Source: CAUZIZ01 sp965218775
GTDB lineage: Bacteria > Acidobacteriota > UBA6911 > RPQK01 > JAJDTT01
Direction of reading: 5' to 3'
NCBI GenBank assembly: GCA_965218775.1
Contig: CBDCLS010000005.1
Location: 1,550,001 to 1,614,000, forward strand
Length of the DNA: 64,000 nucleotides
The position numbers and the translations under genes are program-made. Of the stretch, positions 26,726 to 35,172 are shown piece after piece. Position 1 is the stretch's first letter. Every line of letters starts with the position of its first letter. The notes under the pieces were generated by a model. That model had not been told where the DNA came from, did not search any database, and worked only from the letters and a program-made list of their open reading frames with translations.

Positions 26726-27760
26726 TCAGGGGTCGTTCGCTTCCGGGTCGTCCGATAACGCAGTGCGAAGCAGCCGGGCACCCAGGGCCCGGTGGCGCTC
26801 ATCAGGCCAACGGATATTCCTTGCTGCCGAACGGGAGTGGCGGGTGAAGTAGCGAAAATACCCTCCCCTCACGACGCGACAGGAGCCGGAGTTTCCTTCC
26901 GGTCCCGGAGGATCCAGGGAAGGGGATTCGGAATAGTAGCTGGCACTGTAGACGTCCTGACACCACTCCCAAACGTTCCCGTGCATGTCGTGCAGCCCCC
27001 AGGGATTGGGCAGCTTGGTACCGACCTCCTGGGTAAACTGGTCTTCAGAAGGGCCACCGCTGTCGAGGTTCCAGGCATATTGCCAAAGTGCGTGGCGATC
27101 TTCGCCGAACGACCATGACAAAGGGGTTCCTGCCCTGCACGAAAACTCCCACTCGGCCTCTGAGGGAAGACGGTAATGCCACTCGTCGCTGGCCGCGTTG
27201 AGCCGCGATATGAAATCCTGCACCTCGTTCCACGAGATAAATACGGCAGGACAGGCCGGAGCCGAGGGGATCTTGGCTCTTCCGCTCCAGGGAGCGGTCC
27301 CCATGACCTCTGTCCATTTCCCCTGGGTGATCGCATACTTACCCAGGTAGAAACCTCGACTGATGGCCACCTCATGCTGGGCCTCATCGATTTCACGACC
27401 CGGCTCTGACTCCGGTGATCCCATCAGAAAGCTCCCCGGTTCGATCCATACCCACTCCTCAGCCCGCTCCTGCCACAGAGGAGGCCCCTCGGAGATCACG
27501 GTAGGCTCAACGGGGTAATTATGCTCGCCCATCTCGGTCAAGGTCTGGCCCACCGATTCCATGAGCTTCGCCATGAGCGCCTGCCCCGCATGTCCGGCGT
27601 TGAGGGCCTTCAGCAGCATCGTTTCTCCAGGATTGGAGACAAGGGTCGTCCGGTTCCGACAGGTCGTACACACCGAAGTCACGAGCATGCCTCCGTCAGC
27701 CGTACCCGTTGCCCCCTGAAACTTCATCCTGCTATCGCAGTTGGTGCAGTTGAACTTCAT
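26726..27760 (-). CDS. SUMF1/FGE-like domain protein with N-terminal zinc ribbon
   Basis: 344 residues. C5/C8 (CTNC) and C31/C34 (CTTC) form a zinc-ribbon-like N-terminus. From about residue 100 the protein is a formylglycine-generating-enzyme-type fold: WVWIEPGSFLMGSPESEPG, YRLPSEAEWEFSCRAGT, GLHDMHGNVWEWCQDVY and VVRGGYFRYFTRHSR. The position that carries the catalytic cysteines in true FGE has RVVRGGYFRYFTRHSRSAAR without cysteine. It is therefore more likely a PvdO/EgtB-like or binding paralogue than a sulfatase activator. No sulfatase gene is nearby. Confidence 0.85.
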   Translation of the reverse strand: MKFNCTNCDSRMKFQGATGTADGGMLVTSVCTTCRNRTTLVSNPGETMLLKALNAGHAGQALMAKLMESVGQTLTEMGEHNYPVEPTVISEGPPLWQERAEEWVWIEPGSFLMGSPESEPGREIDEAQHEVAISRGFYLGKYAITQGKWTEVMGTAPWSGRAKIPSAPACPAVFISWNEVQDFISRLNAASDEWHYRLPSEAEWEFSCRAGTPLSWSFGEDRHALWQYAWNLDSGGPSEDQFTQEVGTKLPNPWGLHDMHGNVWEWCQDVYSASYYSESPSLDPPGPEGNSGSCRVVRGGYFRYFTRHSRSAARNIRWPDERHRALGARLLRTALSDDPEANDP

Positions 27761-27784
27761 CCCCTTCTCCTAGGGTCCAGACTA

Positions 27785-29203
27785 CTACACTTGGCTCTCG
27801 GTCACTTCAACGGAATCGATCGCCGCCAGGATGCCCCTCAGCGCGGCATTGAAAGGCTCGTTGCTGACGGTCAAGGAATCGTATCTTGTGAGCCGTACCA
27901 CGACCAGATCTCTCGAGGGCACTACGATGGTGTTCTGGCAACCTGCCCCGGCCGCATAGAACGCATCCGTAGGAAGATCGAAGTTTCCGGTGGTGTTGAG
28001 CCACCACATCCCGCCGTACCTCGACTCGCTCGCCTCCCCTTCTTCATTGTTCCAAGCAGGTGCTGGAGTCCGGACGAAGTCGACGAACTCCTGTGGCAAA
28101 AGTCGCTGTCCCTGCCACATGCCTTGCTGCAAATAAAGGAGCCCGATCCGCGCCCAGTCTCGAGCCGTCGCGTACTCATAGCCCGACATGATGAAATTGC
28201 CGTAGGGATCCGTATCCAGAACCATCCTGCGGATGCCGATCTGGTCGAAGAGACTCCGCTGGGGATAGGTCAGATAACTCTCGCCCCTCCCAAGAACAGT
28301 GCGTTTTACGATATAGCCGAGCGTCAAGGGATCGCAGTTGCGGTAGCGTCCGACCGTGTTGGGTGGGTACTGGACGGGTCGGGAGACAGCGTACTGGAAC
28401 ACATCCATCGCGCAGGGGTACACGAAGTAATGATCCGGATAGGCCGTGCTGATCCGGTACGTCCCTTCGGGAGTCTGCTCCATCACCTCGTAAAGAGTGA
28501 ATTGGAGGCCGCTCGACATTCTCATGAGGTCGGCCATGCGGATCCCCCTACGTGGATCGTCCGGCTGCTGCCACTCGGGCACAGGCGCCAGATCCTCCAG
28601 CCCAAAATGGCCATCCAACATGAGCCTACCGATAAGCGTTCCGGTCAGGCTCTTTCCCATCGACCAGCTCTCAAGAAGGGTGTCCTTGGTGACCCCCGGA
28701 ACATATCGTTCTGCCACCAAACGGCCCTTGTAGACCACGGTCATCGCAGAAGTCTGCGCCGGGGCATCGAATGCCAACGCGACTGCTGCTCTTAGTTTTT
28801 CCAGGTCAACTTCGGGAGGCAGGGGTTCGTCCGGGGGCAGATCCCCCATCGGCCAGAGCTGGGTGTCAGCGTCGGGAAGACTTGTTTCAACCGGCACGGG
28901 ATCATAGTAGATACCGTCGTGGTCTTCAGGATGAAGGATGCAGCCCTGATCTCCGTAGAATTTGGCCGTCCGAGTCAACGAGTTGCGCAAGGTGGCGCGT
29001 ACCACCTTCTCCTCGTAGTCGATAAAATCGGTTATATCGGGTAGGTCGGCCTCAGGGAGCTTGATCAAGTCTACGGCTACATTGCGGCAATGTTCCCTTG
29101 CCGCCTCTTCCGCCGTGCCCGTAACAAAGATCGCCGAACACAACAGTTTGGCGTAACCAGCGAGTCCGAGGTTGCTGGGATCGTGATCCTTCGCTTCTTT
29201 CAT
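27785..29203 (-). CDS. Serine hydrolase, class C beta-lactamase/NylB-like
   Basis: A 472-residue hydrolase. The nucleophile motif is SMGK at residues 181-184 (LLESWSMGKSLTG). The second element YRN at 287-289 (GRYRNCDPLTLGY) takes the place of YxN, and AAGAGCQNTIVVPSRD near the C-terminus fits the third element. No clear signal peptide is visible, and the first 120 residues have no obvious match. Proteins of this type cleave small esters or amides; a substrate cannot be named. It lies 24 bp upstream of the SUMF1-domain gene on the same strand. Confidence 0.87.
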   Translation of the reverse strand: MKEAKDHDPSNLGLAGYAKLLCSAIFVTGTAEEAAREHCRNVAVDLIKLPEADLPDITDFIDYEEKVVRATLRNSLTRTAKFYGDQGCILHPEDHDGIYYDPVPVETSLPDADTQLWPMGDLPPDEPLPPEVDLEKLRAAVALAFDAPAQTSAMTVVYKGRLVAERYVPGVTKDTLLESWSMGKSLTGTLIGRLMLDGHFGLEDLAPVPEWQQPDDPRRGIRMADLMRMSSGLQFTLYEVMEQTPEGTYRISTAYPDHYFVYPCAMDVFQYAVSRPVQYPPNTVGRYRNCDPLTLGYIVKRTVLGRGESYLTYPQRSLFDQIGIRRMVLDTDPYGNFIMSGYEYATARDWARIGLLYLQQGMWQGQRLLPQEFVDFVRTPAPAWNNEEGEASESRYGGMWWLNTTGNFDLPTDAFYAAGAGCQNTIVVPSRDLVVVRLTRYDSLTVSNEPFNAALRGILAAIDSVEVTESQV

Positions 29204-29520
29204 GAGACGCTCACAACTCCGCTCTTTTGATCCTCAGTAGATTACCTTCTAACTTCTGGATTCGGTTGGACCTCTGCGGACATCACCGTGGAGGACTCGA
29301 TCCAATCGCAAAGTGTAGTCTAGTGGAATCGAGACAGGAAGCCGACAAGCGCTTTTTGGTGGCCGGTGACCGAGCCTTCAGACAGATGCTCCAGACAACT
29401 CTCGGGGTCTGGCGGGCAAGGTCAACCAGACCCGTTAGCGCCTTGACTTCTACCAGCGCGTCGCAGATAGTCCAAGCCCGAAATGAAACGTCTGAAGATC
29501 GTCTCGGAAGGAGATCAGAC
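29204..29520. other. Divergent intergenic region
   Basis: 317 bp between the - strand hydrolase and the + strand DUF1080 lipoprotein. It should hold the promoters of both. A strong AAGGAG lies at its right end, 8 bp before the DUF1080 ATG. No operator or repeat was recognised. Confidence 0.5.
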
Positions 29521-30273
29521 ATGGAACTCCGCTCGCAGCACAAATTACTCGTTCTTTTCTTGGTCTGGATGATTTGCTGCTTTTCCTGCTCAAGTCAGGA
29601 CGAAGTAGTGTCCCCCGGCACTGATCCGTCCGACAGCATCGATTCTGTGTCCCTCTTCGACGGTAAGACACTCGAAGGCTGGAGCGTGGTTCCGGCGGCA
29701 ACGGCTGCCGACTGGTCAGTTCGCCAGGGAGCAATTGTCGGACTAGGAAGTGCCAATCGGCTGTCCTACCTCGTGTGGAAGGATGACAAGCTAACGGATT
29801 TCGAATTGAGACTCCGCTACCGACTGCTCACGAATGGCAACTCGGGGGTCGAAATCCGCGCCCAGCCCGATTTATCCGGGAAACGGCCCTTCGAGGGGTA
29901 TCATGCCGACTTCGGACACGTCGGAATCGGTCCCAATATTCTTGGGGCGTGGGACTTTCATTTCGCCGAGCGCAGGGAACACCCCTGTCTGCGTGGTACG
30001 CGGCTGGTCATCGATGCAGATGAAACAGCTCACCACAGCGAGATAGAAGGAGCACTGACGGTGGAAGATGTGCGCCGGCGCGACTGGAACGACGTCCGCA
30101 TCATTGCCCGAGGGAATCGGTCTCAGTTCTTCATCAATAGCAAGCTGGCTTCCGAGTTCACCGACAACGCGACGCTAGGACGGTTGAACCATGGAGCGAT
30201 TGGCCTGCAACTGCACGACAAAGGGATGCACGTCGAGTTCAAAGACCTGCGGCTAAAACGCCTCTCCAATTGA
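29521..30273 (+). CDS. DUF1080 family lipoprotein (3-keto-disaccharide hydrolase-like)
   Basis: 250 residues. The N-terminus LLVLFLVWMICCFSCSSQ is a lipoprotein-type signal. The domain begins with VSLFDGKTLEGWSVVP, the hallmark opening of DUF1080, and continues with RLRYRLLTNGNSGVEIRA, RDWNDVRIIARGNR and GAIGLQLHDKGMHVEFKDL, a jelly-roll fold. Characterised relatives hydrolyse 3-ketoglycosides in the periplasm. AAGGAG before ATG 29521 decides the start; the open frame upstream is not needed. Confidence 0.93.
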   Translation: MELRSQHKLLVLFLVWMICCFSCSSQDEVVSPGTDPSDSIDSVSLFDGKTLEGWSVVPAATAADWSVRQGAIVGLGSANRLSYLVWKDDKLTDFELRLRYRLLTNGNSGVEIRAQPDLSGKRPFEGYHADFGHVGIGPNILGAWDFHFAERREHPCLRGTRLVIDADETAHHSEIEGALTVEDVRRRDWNDVRIIARGNRSQFFINSKLASEFTDNATLGRLNHGAIGLQLHDKGMHVEFKDLRLKRLSN

Positions 30274-30380
30274 GCCAAAACCCGATAGCGACTGGGACAC
30301 AGCGTCCACTCACCGAAGCAAGGCTGGGTCGCCGGTCGTATGAGACTCTGCAAAGCAGTGATCGTAGGGAGTAGAGGGGC

Positions 30381-31730
30381 TTACTCGGGGCTGCCCCCGG
30401 ACGAGTCATTGCGCCACCAGCGGAACTCCAGGGTTCCGCGTTCCGCTATGGCGGCGACGTCGAGGTCGCGATCGCCGTCTAGATCGGCTACCAAGACCTG
30501 ATTGGCACGTCTCCAATTGTCCTTCAGAGTATGTTGACTCCACCCGCCTCTGGGATCGCCTCCGTGACGGAACCAGGCGACCTTGCCCGGCTCTCCCCAA
30601 CCAGTGGCGACGACCTCCATGTGCCCGTCGCCGTCCAGATCGCCTGCCACCACCTCGAATGCGTTCTGGAATTGGTCGGCTATGATGTACTTAGTCCAGG
30701 GGACTTCTCGTGGATCGCCGTTGTTCTCATACCACACAATCTGATTTTCGACTTCCTGACCCTCGGGATTCCGCATTCCGAGCGCCATCACCACATCCAT
30801 GTCTCCATCCCCGTCCAGATCCGTTGGCTCGCCATGAATCGGATGCGGATAGCGATCGATGTCGTGCCGCCGCCAGGCCTCTGACGCCGGTTTGCCGCTA
30901 TTCTCATACCAGGCAACCAGACCGGCACCGACGGCAGTTCCCAACAGATCGGCATCACCGTCTCCATCGAAGTCGGCGGCCCGGATCGTTCGCGTCTCCT
31001 CCAGGTCGGCTTCGATCAGGTACTTCTTCCACTCCGGGTGCCCGTCCTCATAGCAGCGGCGAGTGGCACGCCCGTCTCCATGGCAAAGCTTGCCCGGGTT
31101 CTCGAACCAGGCGAACTGGTTGCCGAGTCTCCAGGAGGAGGCGGCGACGTCCAGATCCCCGTCCGCGTCTAGATCAGAAAGAGCGACGTCATAGGCACCG
31201 GGGAGCTTTCCCTTGGTAATCACGTGACGCGGCCAGAGATCATCGGCTGGATTTCCGAGGTTCTCGAACCAAAGCAGGTCCCCATGCAGGTTCTTGACGA
31301 TAACGACGTCCGGGAGGAGGTCGCTGTTCACATCCCCGATCATATGTCGCTCCAGCCGTTCGGGATCATTCTTCTGGATGAAATGGCGGGTGAAGTTCCC
31401 GCCACCATCGTTCTCGAACCAGTACAAATTGTTGTTCGGTAGAGCGTCCGCACTGGTGAGGTCCAAATCCCCATCTCGGTCTAAATCCCCCGCTCCGATG
31501 CCGAAGGGGTAGGCGTACTGATCCATGATCAGGTGCTCGCTGAACTCGATCTCCGGCGTGGCTATTTCTGGCGACGACCCCGGAGCCGCCTCCTCCGGAC
31601 CAGTTGAAGAACAGCCCAAAAGAACAGAACCCAAAGTCCCCACCAGAAGGAGGGTCCGGGGTTGCCTGCACCGATAGCGGATCCCAAACAACAATCCTGC
31701 CAGCGAGGGGAAGAGTGTCCGTTCTCTCAT
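30381..31730 (-). CDS. FG-GAP/VCBS-repeat lipoprotein
   Basis: 449 residues from ATG 31730. The signal ends at GSVLLGC (Cys 40). At least six calcium-binding style repeats follow, including GDLDRDGDLDLTSA, SDLDADGDLDVAAS, ADFDGDGDADLLGT, TDLDGDGDMDVVMA and ADLDGDRDLDVAAI. The spacing and the WFEN motifs fit a seven-bladed, integrin-alpha-like propeller. The protein should be anchored outside the cytoplasm; its ligand is unknown. A start at 31778 would put 16 residues before the signal and overlap the antiporter gene. Confidence 0.9.
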   Translation of the reverse strand: MRERTLFPSLAGLLFGIRYRCRQPRTLLLVGTLGSVLLGCSSTGPEEAAPGSSPEIATPEIEFSEHLIMDQYAYPFGIGAGDLDRDGDLDLTSADALPNNNLYWFENDGGGNFTRHFIQKNDPERLERHMIGDVNSDLLPDVVIVKNLHGDLLWFENLGNPADDLWPRHVITKGKLPGAYDVALSDLDADGDLDVAASSWRLGNQFAWFENPGKLCHGDGRATRRCYEDGHPEWKKYLIEADLEETRTIRAADFDGDGDADLLGTAVGAGLVAWYENSGKPASEAWRRHDIDRYPHPIHGEPTDLDGDGDMDVVMALGMRNPEGQEVENQIVWYENNGDPREVPWTKYIIADQFQNAFEVVAGDLDGDGHMEVVATGWGEPGKVAWFRHGGDPRGGWSQHTLKDNWRRANQVLVADLDGDRDLDVAAIAERGTLEFRWWRNDSSGGSPE

Positions 31731-31749
31731 AGCGATAGTTGTCCCGGCT

Positions 31750-33474
31750 TCAGCCTCCGAAGAGGGCGAAAAGCACAATCGTAATCACAAGGACCAGGGT
31801 AAACACGATGCTGTTTCCGACTGGAAACCGGTCCTTATCCGGATCAAACGGGCGCGTCGGCAGCCGGCGTCGCTGCCAGACTTCCAGCGGATTCGACGCC
31901 AGGTGGACCCCAAACACTGTCATTCGATCCGCTGCGCGCTGACATCCATCAAAGGCCCGATTCACCTTCGCAACGAGCAATCGTCGCGCTAACGGCGCCA
32001 GCCGGCGGTACAACCAATCCGTGTCCAGTGCAATACGCGCCTCTCCCTTGACCTTCGCTCTCATCAGCCAGAAAGCTACAAAGGCAAGTATCAGCAGCTG
32101 GGTGGTCTCGACAAGGTGCGCTGTGGTGTAGGGCCGGTACTCCATGGGATGAGGCAGCCATTGGTAGAGCAATTGAGGATAGACTCCGAAGAGCGTGCAG
32201 AGAAACGCTAACAGACCCATCGCCAGGAGCATGTTTGGAGGGATCTTCCGCACCGGCTTCAGCCCGATGTCCCGGCCGAACCAGGTCCAATACGGCAACC
32301 TCAGCCCCGTATGCAGAAAGGTTCCAACCGACGCCAGAATCAGCAGCAGCTCGACTCCATAGCGGCTTTCCTCACCGGCAGAGGCGATAATGATCGATTT
32401 GCTGATGAAGCCGTTGAAGAAGGGAAATCCAGAAATCGAAAACGCGCCCACCATGTAGAGGCAGACGGCCAGGGGCATGTATCGAGCGAGGCCGCCGAGA
32501 TCGCTCAGCTTGCTCTTCCCAGTCGTATAGAGCACCACACCCGCCCCCATGAACAGGAGAGCCTTGTACAGAATGTGGCTGAACGCGTGCGCGGCAGTGC
32601 CATTGAGGGCCAGCGCGGTGCCGATCCCCACCCCCGTTACCATATAGCCGATCTGGCTGATGATGCTGTAGGCCAGAATCCGACGGATGTCGTTGGCGAG
32701 CACCGCGTAAACCGCACCGTAAAGCGCCATGATCGCTCCGAGATAGATCAGGACTTCCCAGCCTGGAAACAGCCGCGCCAGCACATAGACGGCCGATTTG
32801 GTGGTCAAGGCACTCAGGAACACGGCTCCGGTCACGGTTGCTTTAGGGTAAGCGTCCGAGAGCCAGGCGTGCAGAGGTGGGATGGACGCGTTGATTGCCA
32901 CCGCCAACAAGACCAGCCAGGCGGCAACCGACTCTCCCGGCTCGAAGGCTTGCAGGACGAGGCTGCCTGTGGCCTGGAAATGGACGCCAACCCCGGCCAG
33001 TAGAACGCCTCCACCGAACAGGTGGACGAGCAGATAACGCATTCCGGCCCGGAGGGCCTCCTCCGATCGCCGTGCCCAGATCAGATAGGTCGAGGCAACG
33101 GCCATCAGTTCCCAGCAGATCAGCAGCGTGAAGAAGTCCCCGGCAAACGCGACGCCCAATGCTCCGCCTGAGTAGAGCAGTGCGGCGACGCGCTGCCCGG
33201 TGTCCTCGAGGTGATAGGAGTAGATGCCACCGATCAGCGTAATCAGCGCCAAAATGATCCCGAAAACCCGACTCAGAGCATCCACCCGCATGAGCGTCAG
33301 CTCGTACCTGAAGAATTCGGCGGAAACGACCGCCCCATCCGGATGCGTCCAAACGGAGGCCAGCGCTAATGCGGGAAAAATCAGGAAGGCCGCGGCTCGC
33401 AGCTTTCTCGGGACCAGCGGCAGAATCAAGCCGCCGAGCAGCAGAAAGGCGCCGGGAGGCAGTTCAAAGCTCAT
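31750..33474 (-). CDS. Antiporter-like subunit of Mrp-type complex (MnhD/NuoM-like, third copy)
   Basis: 574 residues with about 14-16 membrane helices. The functional glutamate lies in LICWELMAVASTYLIW and the helix-7 lysine in SALTTKSAVYVLARLF. A second lysine/histidine helix is AFSHILYKALLFMGAGVV. These are the proton-path residues of the Mrp/NuoL-M-N family. It is the last gene of the antiporter operon and overlaps the 70-residue gene by 11 bp. The C-terminal 100 residues (amphipathic stretch, then one more helix) differ from the other two subunits. It could replace the MrpA N-terminal domain. Confidence 0.9.
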   Translation of the reverse strand: MSFELPPGAFLLLGGLILPLVPRKLRAAAFLIFPALALASVWTHPDGAVVSAEFFRYELTLMRVDALSRVFGIILALITLIGGIYSYHLEDTGQRVAALLYSGGALGVAFAGDFFTLLICWELMAVASTYLIWARRSEEALRAGMRYLLVHLFGGGVLLAGVGVHFQATGSLVLQAFEPGESVAAWLVLLAVAINASIPPLHAWLSDAYPKATVTGAVFLSALTTKSAVYVLARLFPGWEVLIYLGAIMALYGAVYAVLANDIRRILAYSIISQIGYMVTGVGIGTALALNGTAAHAFSHILYKALLFMGAGVVLYTTGKSKLSDLGGLARYMPLAVCLYMVGAFSISGFPFFNGFISKSIIIASAGEESRYGVELLLILASVGTFLHTGLRLPYWTWFGRDIGLKPVRKIPPNMLLAMGLLAFLCTLFGVYPQLLYQWLPHPMEYRPYTTAHLVETTQLLILAFVAFWLMRAKVKGEARIALDTDWLYRRLAPLARRLLVAKVNRAFDGCQRAADRMTVFGVHLASNPLEVWQRRRLPTRPFDPDKDRFPVGNSIVFTLVLVITIVLFALFGG

Positions 33475-33676
33475 CGTAATATTCCTCCCGCCGCTGCAGG
33501 AAATATTTCCCGATTGCCTTTGAAACAAGAATGATCAGCGCACATCCAAGGAAGCCGAAAAACGCCCAGAAGGCCGGCACGTGAGCCCAGGGACCGTGTC
33601 CCTCCTCACCCACGAACTGAGCGATGAGTGAGGCCACCATCAACAGAGCCAGGATCATCCAGTGCCAGTTCTTCAT
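33464..33676 (-). CDS. Small two-TM protein of the antiporter operon
   Basis: 70 residues: two hydrophobic helices (WMILALLMVASLIAQFV and FWAFFGFLGCALIILVSKA) joined by a short glycine/histidine-rich loop, then a charged tail QRREEYYDEL. It lies between two antiporter-like subunit genes, 8 bp after one and overlapping the next, so it is almost certainly translated. I do not recognise it as one of the classical MrpA-G subunits. It may be an accessory subunit of the third antiporter module. Confidence 0.75.
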   Translation of the reverse strand: MKNWHWMILALLMVASLIAQFVGEEGHGPWAHVPAFWAFFGFLGCALIILVSKAIGKYFLQRREEYYDEL

Positions 33677-33684
33677 TGCAGGAA

Positions 33685-35172
33685 CTAACTCGCCAGAATC
33701 ATTTCAGAGATGCCGGAGGCCAAGTCAAAAAAGTCGAAAAACAAGTTCGGGGACAGCCCAAAGACAAGCGCCAGGACAGCCGTGGTGCAAAGAGGTACCA
33801 CCATCATCGGCGGGGCCTCACTAAACTTGGTGAACTCCTCAGACTTGCGGAAGAAACCACGATACACGACTGGCAGCAGATAGGCCGCGTTCAACAGTCC
33901 GCTGAGGATAAAAAGCACGAGCACCATTGGCCACTCCGCCTGCAGGCTGCCAGCACATAGGAACCATTTGCTGAAGAACCCATTGATCGGAGGAATGCCC
34001 ACCAACCCCAACGATCCCAACGCGAAGGCACCGATGGTCCAGGGCATGGCACGGCCGATCCCGTCCAGCTCCGACACGTTCTGCTTGTGGGTGTGGACGT
34101 AGATCGCCCCTGCGCAGAAGAAGAGCGTGATCTTCATGACGGCGTGAGTCGAGATATGGTAAATGCCCCCTGCGACCCCGTCCGGTGTCAACAGCGCCGC
34201 TCCCATGACGATGTAGGACAGATGACCGATCGTGGAGTAGGCCAGACGTCGTTTCAGACTGTCCTGCTGCAGGGCAATCAGGGACGAGAACAAAACCGTG
34301 GCCCCAGCCAGTACGGCCAGGATCAGATTGAGTCCATGCTCGGCCATGACCTCCGGACCGAAAACGAAGCCGACGACCCGCACCACGCCAAACACGCCCG
34401 ATTTCACGACGGCAACCGCGTGGAGCAAGGCGCTCACAGGCGTGGGGGCAACCATGGCGTTTGGCAGCCAGCTGTGCAAGGGCATGATCCCGGCCTTCAC
34501 CCCGACGCCGGCGACGAAGAGGAAAAATAAACAGCGCATCGCGTTGGGTGCTGCCTCCACCCCACCGAGAATACCTCCGGGCTGGAATTCGATGGTCCCT
34601 GCCGCACTATGGATCCATGCCGTCCCCGCCAATAACAGCAACCCAGCGGTCAACGAGTAGACAAGATACTGTCGTCCAGCCCGCAGCGCTTCTCCGGTTT
34701 CCTTGTGAATCACCAGCGGATAGGTCGCCAGCGTAAGCATTTCGTAGAAAATGACGAAGGTCAGGAGATTCCCCGCAAACGCTACCCCGATGGTCGCCGA
34801 CAAGGCGACGGCAAAGCTGGCAAAGTAGCGCGTTTGCTTTTGCTCATGGCTGGAGCGCATGTAACCAATCGAGTAGATCGAAGTGAAAATCCACAGTCCC
34901 GAAGCGATCAGGGCGAAGAACACCCCGAACTCATCTGCCCGCAGCGACAAACCGATCCCCGGTGAAACCTGGACCAGCACACATTCCGCGATCTTGCCCG
35001 CCCGAACGGAAGGAAGTAGAGAAAGTACCAGTCCGAACTTGATCAGCGCCGCCAGAAGCGTCCAGAACTCGCGTAGGTTCGGCTTCCGTCCGCTGAGCAG
35101 AATAGCCAGGGTGGCCAGGAGTGAAATCGAGACCGCCCACAGCGGCGTGTTTGATTGAAAGACTTCAGACAT
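33685..35172 (-). CDS. Antiporter-like subunit of Mrp-type complex (MnhD-like, second copy)
   Basis: 495 residues, about 14 helices. Glutamate in TFVIFYEMLTLATYPLV, lysine in LLHAVAVVKSGVFGVVRVV and the later STHAVMKITLFFCAG helix match proton-translocating subunits. The start is taken at 35172, where ATG overlaps the stop of the preceding gene (TGATG); an earlier ATG would add 16 unlikely residues. It should be one of the ion-translocating membrane subunits of a cation/proton antiporter. Confidence 0.92.
   Translation of the reverse strand: MSEVFQSNTPLWAVSISLLATLAILLSGRKPNLREFWTLLAALIKFGLVLSLLPSVRAGKIAECVLVQVSPGIGLSLRADEFGVFFALIASGLWIFTSIYSIGYMRSSHEQKQTRYFASFAVALSATIGVAFAGNLLTFVIFYEMLTLATYPLVIHKETGEALRAGRQYLVYSLTAGLLLLAGTAWIHSAAGTIEFQPGGILGGVEAAPNAMRCLFFLFVAGVGVKAGIMPLHSWLPNAMVAPTPVSALLHAVAVVKSGVFGVVRVVGFVFGPEVMAEHGLNLILAVLAGATVLFSSLIALQQDSLKRRLAYSTIGHLSYIVMGAALLTPDGVAGGIYHISTHAVMKITLFFCAGAIYVHTHKQNVSELDGIGRAMPWTIGAFALGSLGLVGIPPINGFFSKWFLCAGSLQAEWPMVLVLFILSGLLNAAYLLPVVYRGFFRKSEEFTKFSEAPPMMVVPLCTTAVLALVFGLSPNLFFDFFDLASGISEMILAS

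Noticed and set aside
27521..28795. A 424-codon open frame on the + strand
   Set aside because: It lies opposite the serine hydrolase, which has clear SMGK and YRN motifs; its own translation is rich in H, R and P and has no recognisable domain.
29227..29520. N-terminal extension of the DUF1080 protein
   Set aside because: The frame is open, but AAGGAG followed by ATG 29521 and a lipoprotein signal define the start; the extension would hide the signal.
32311..33003. A 230-codon open frame on the + strand inside the antiporter operon
   Set aside because: It is fully antisense to a conserved antiporter subunit and its translation is charged and low-complexity.
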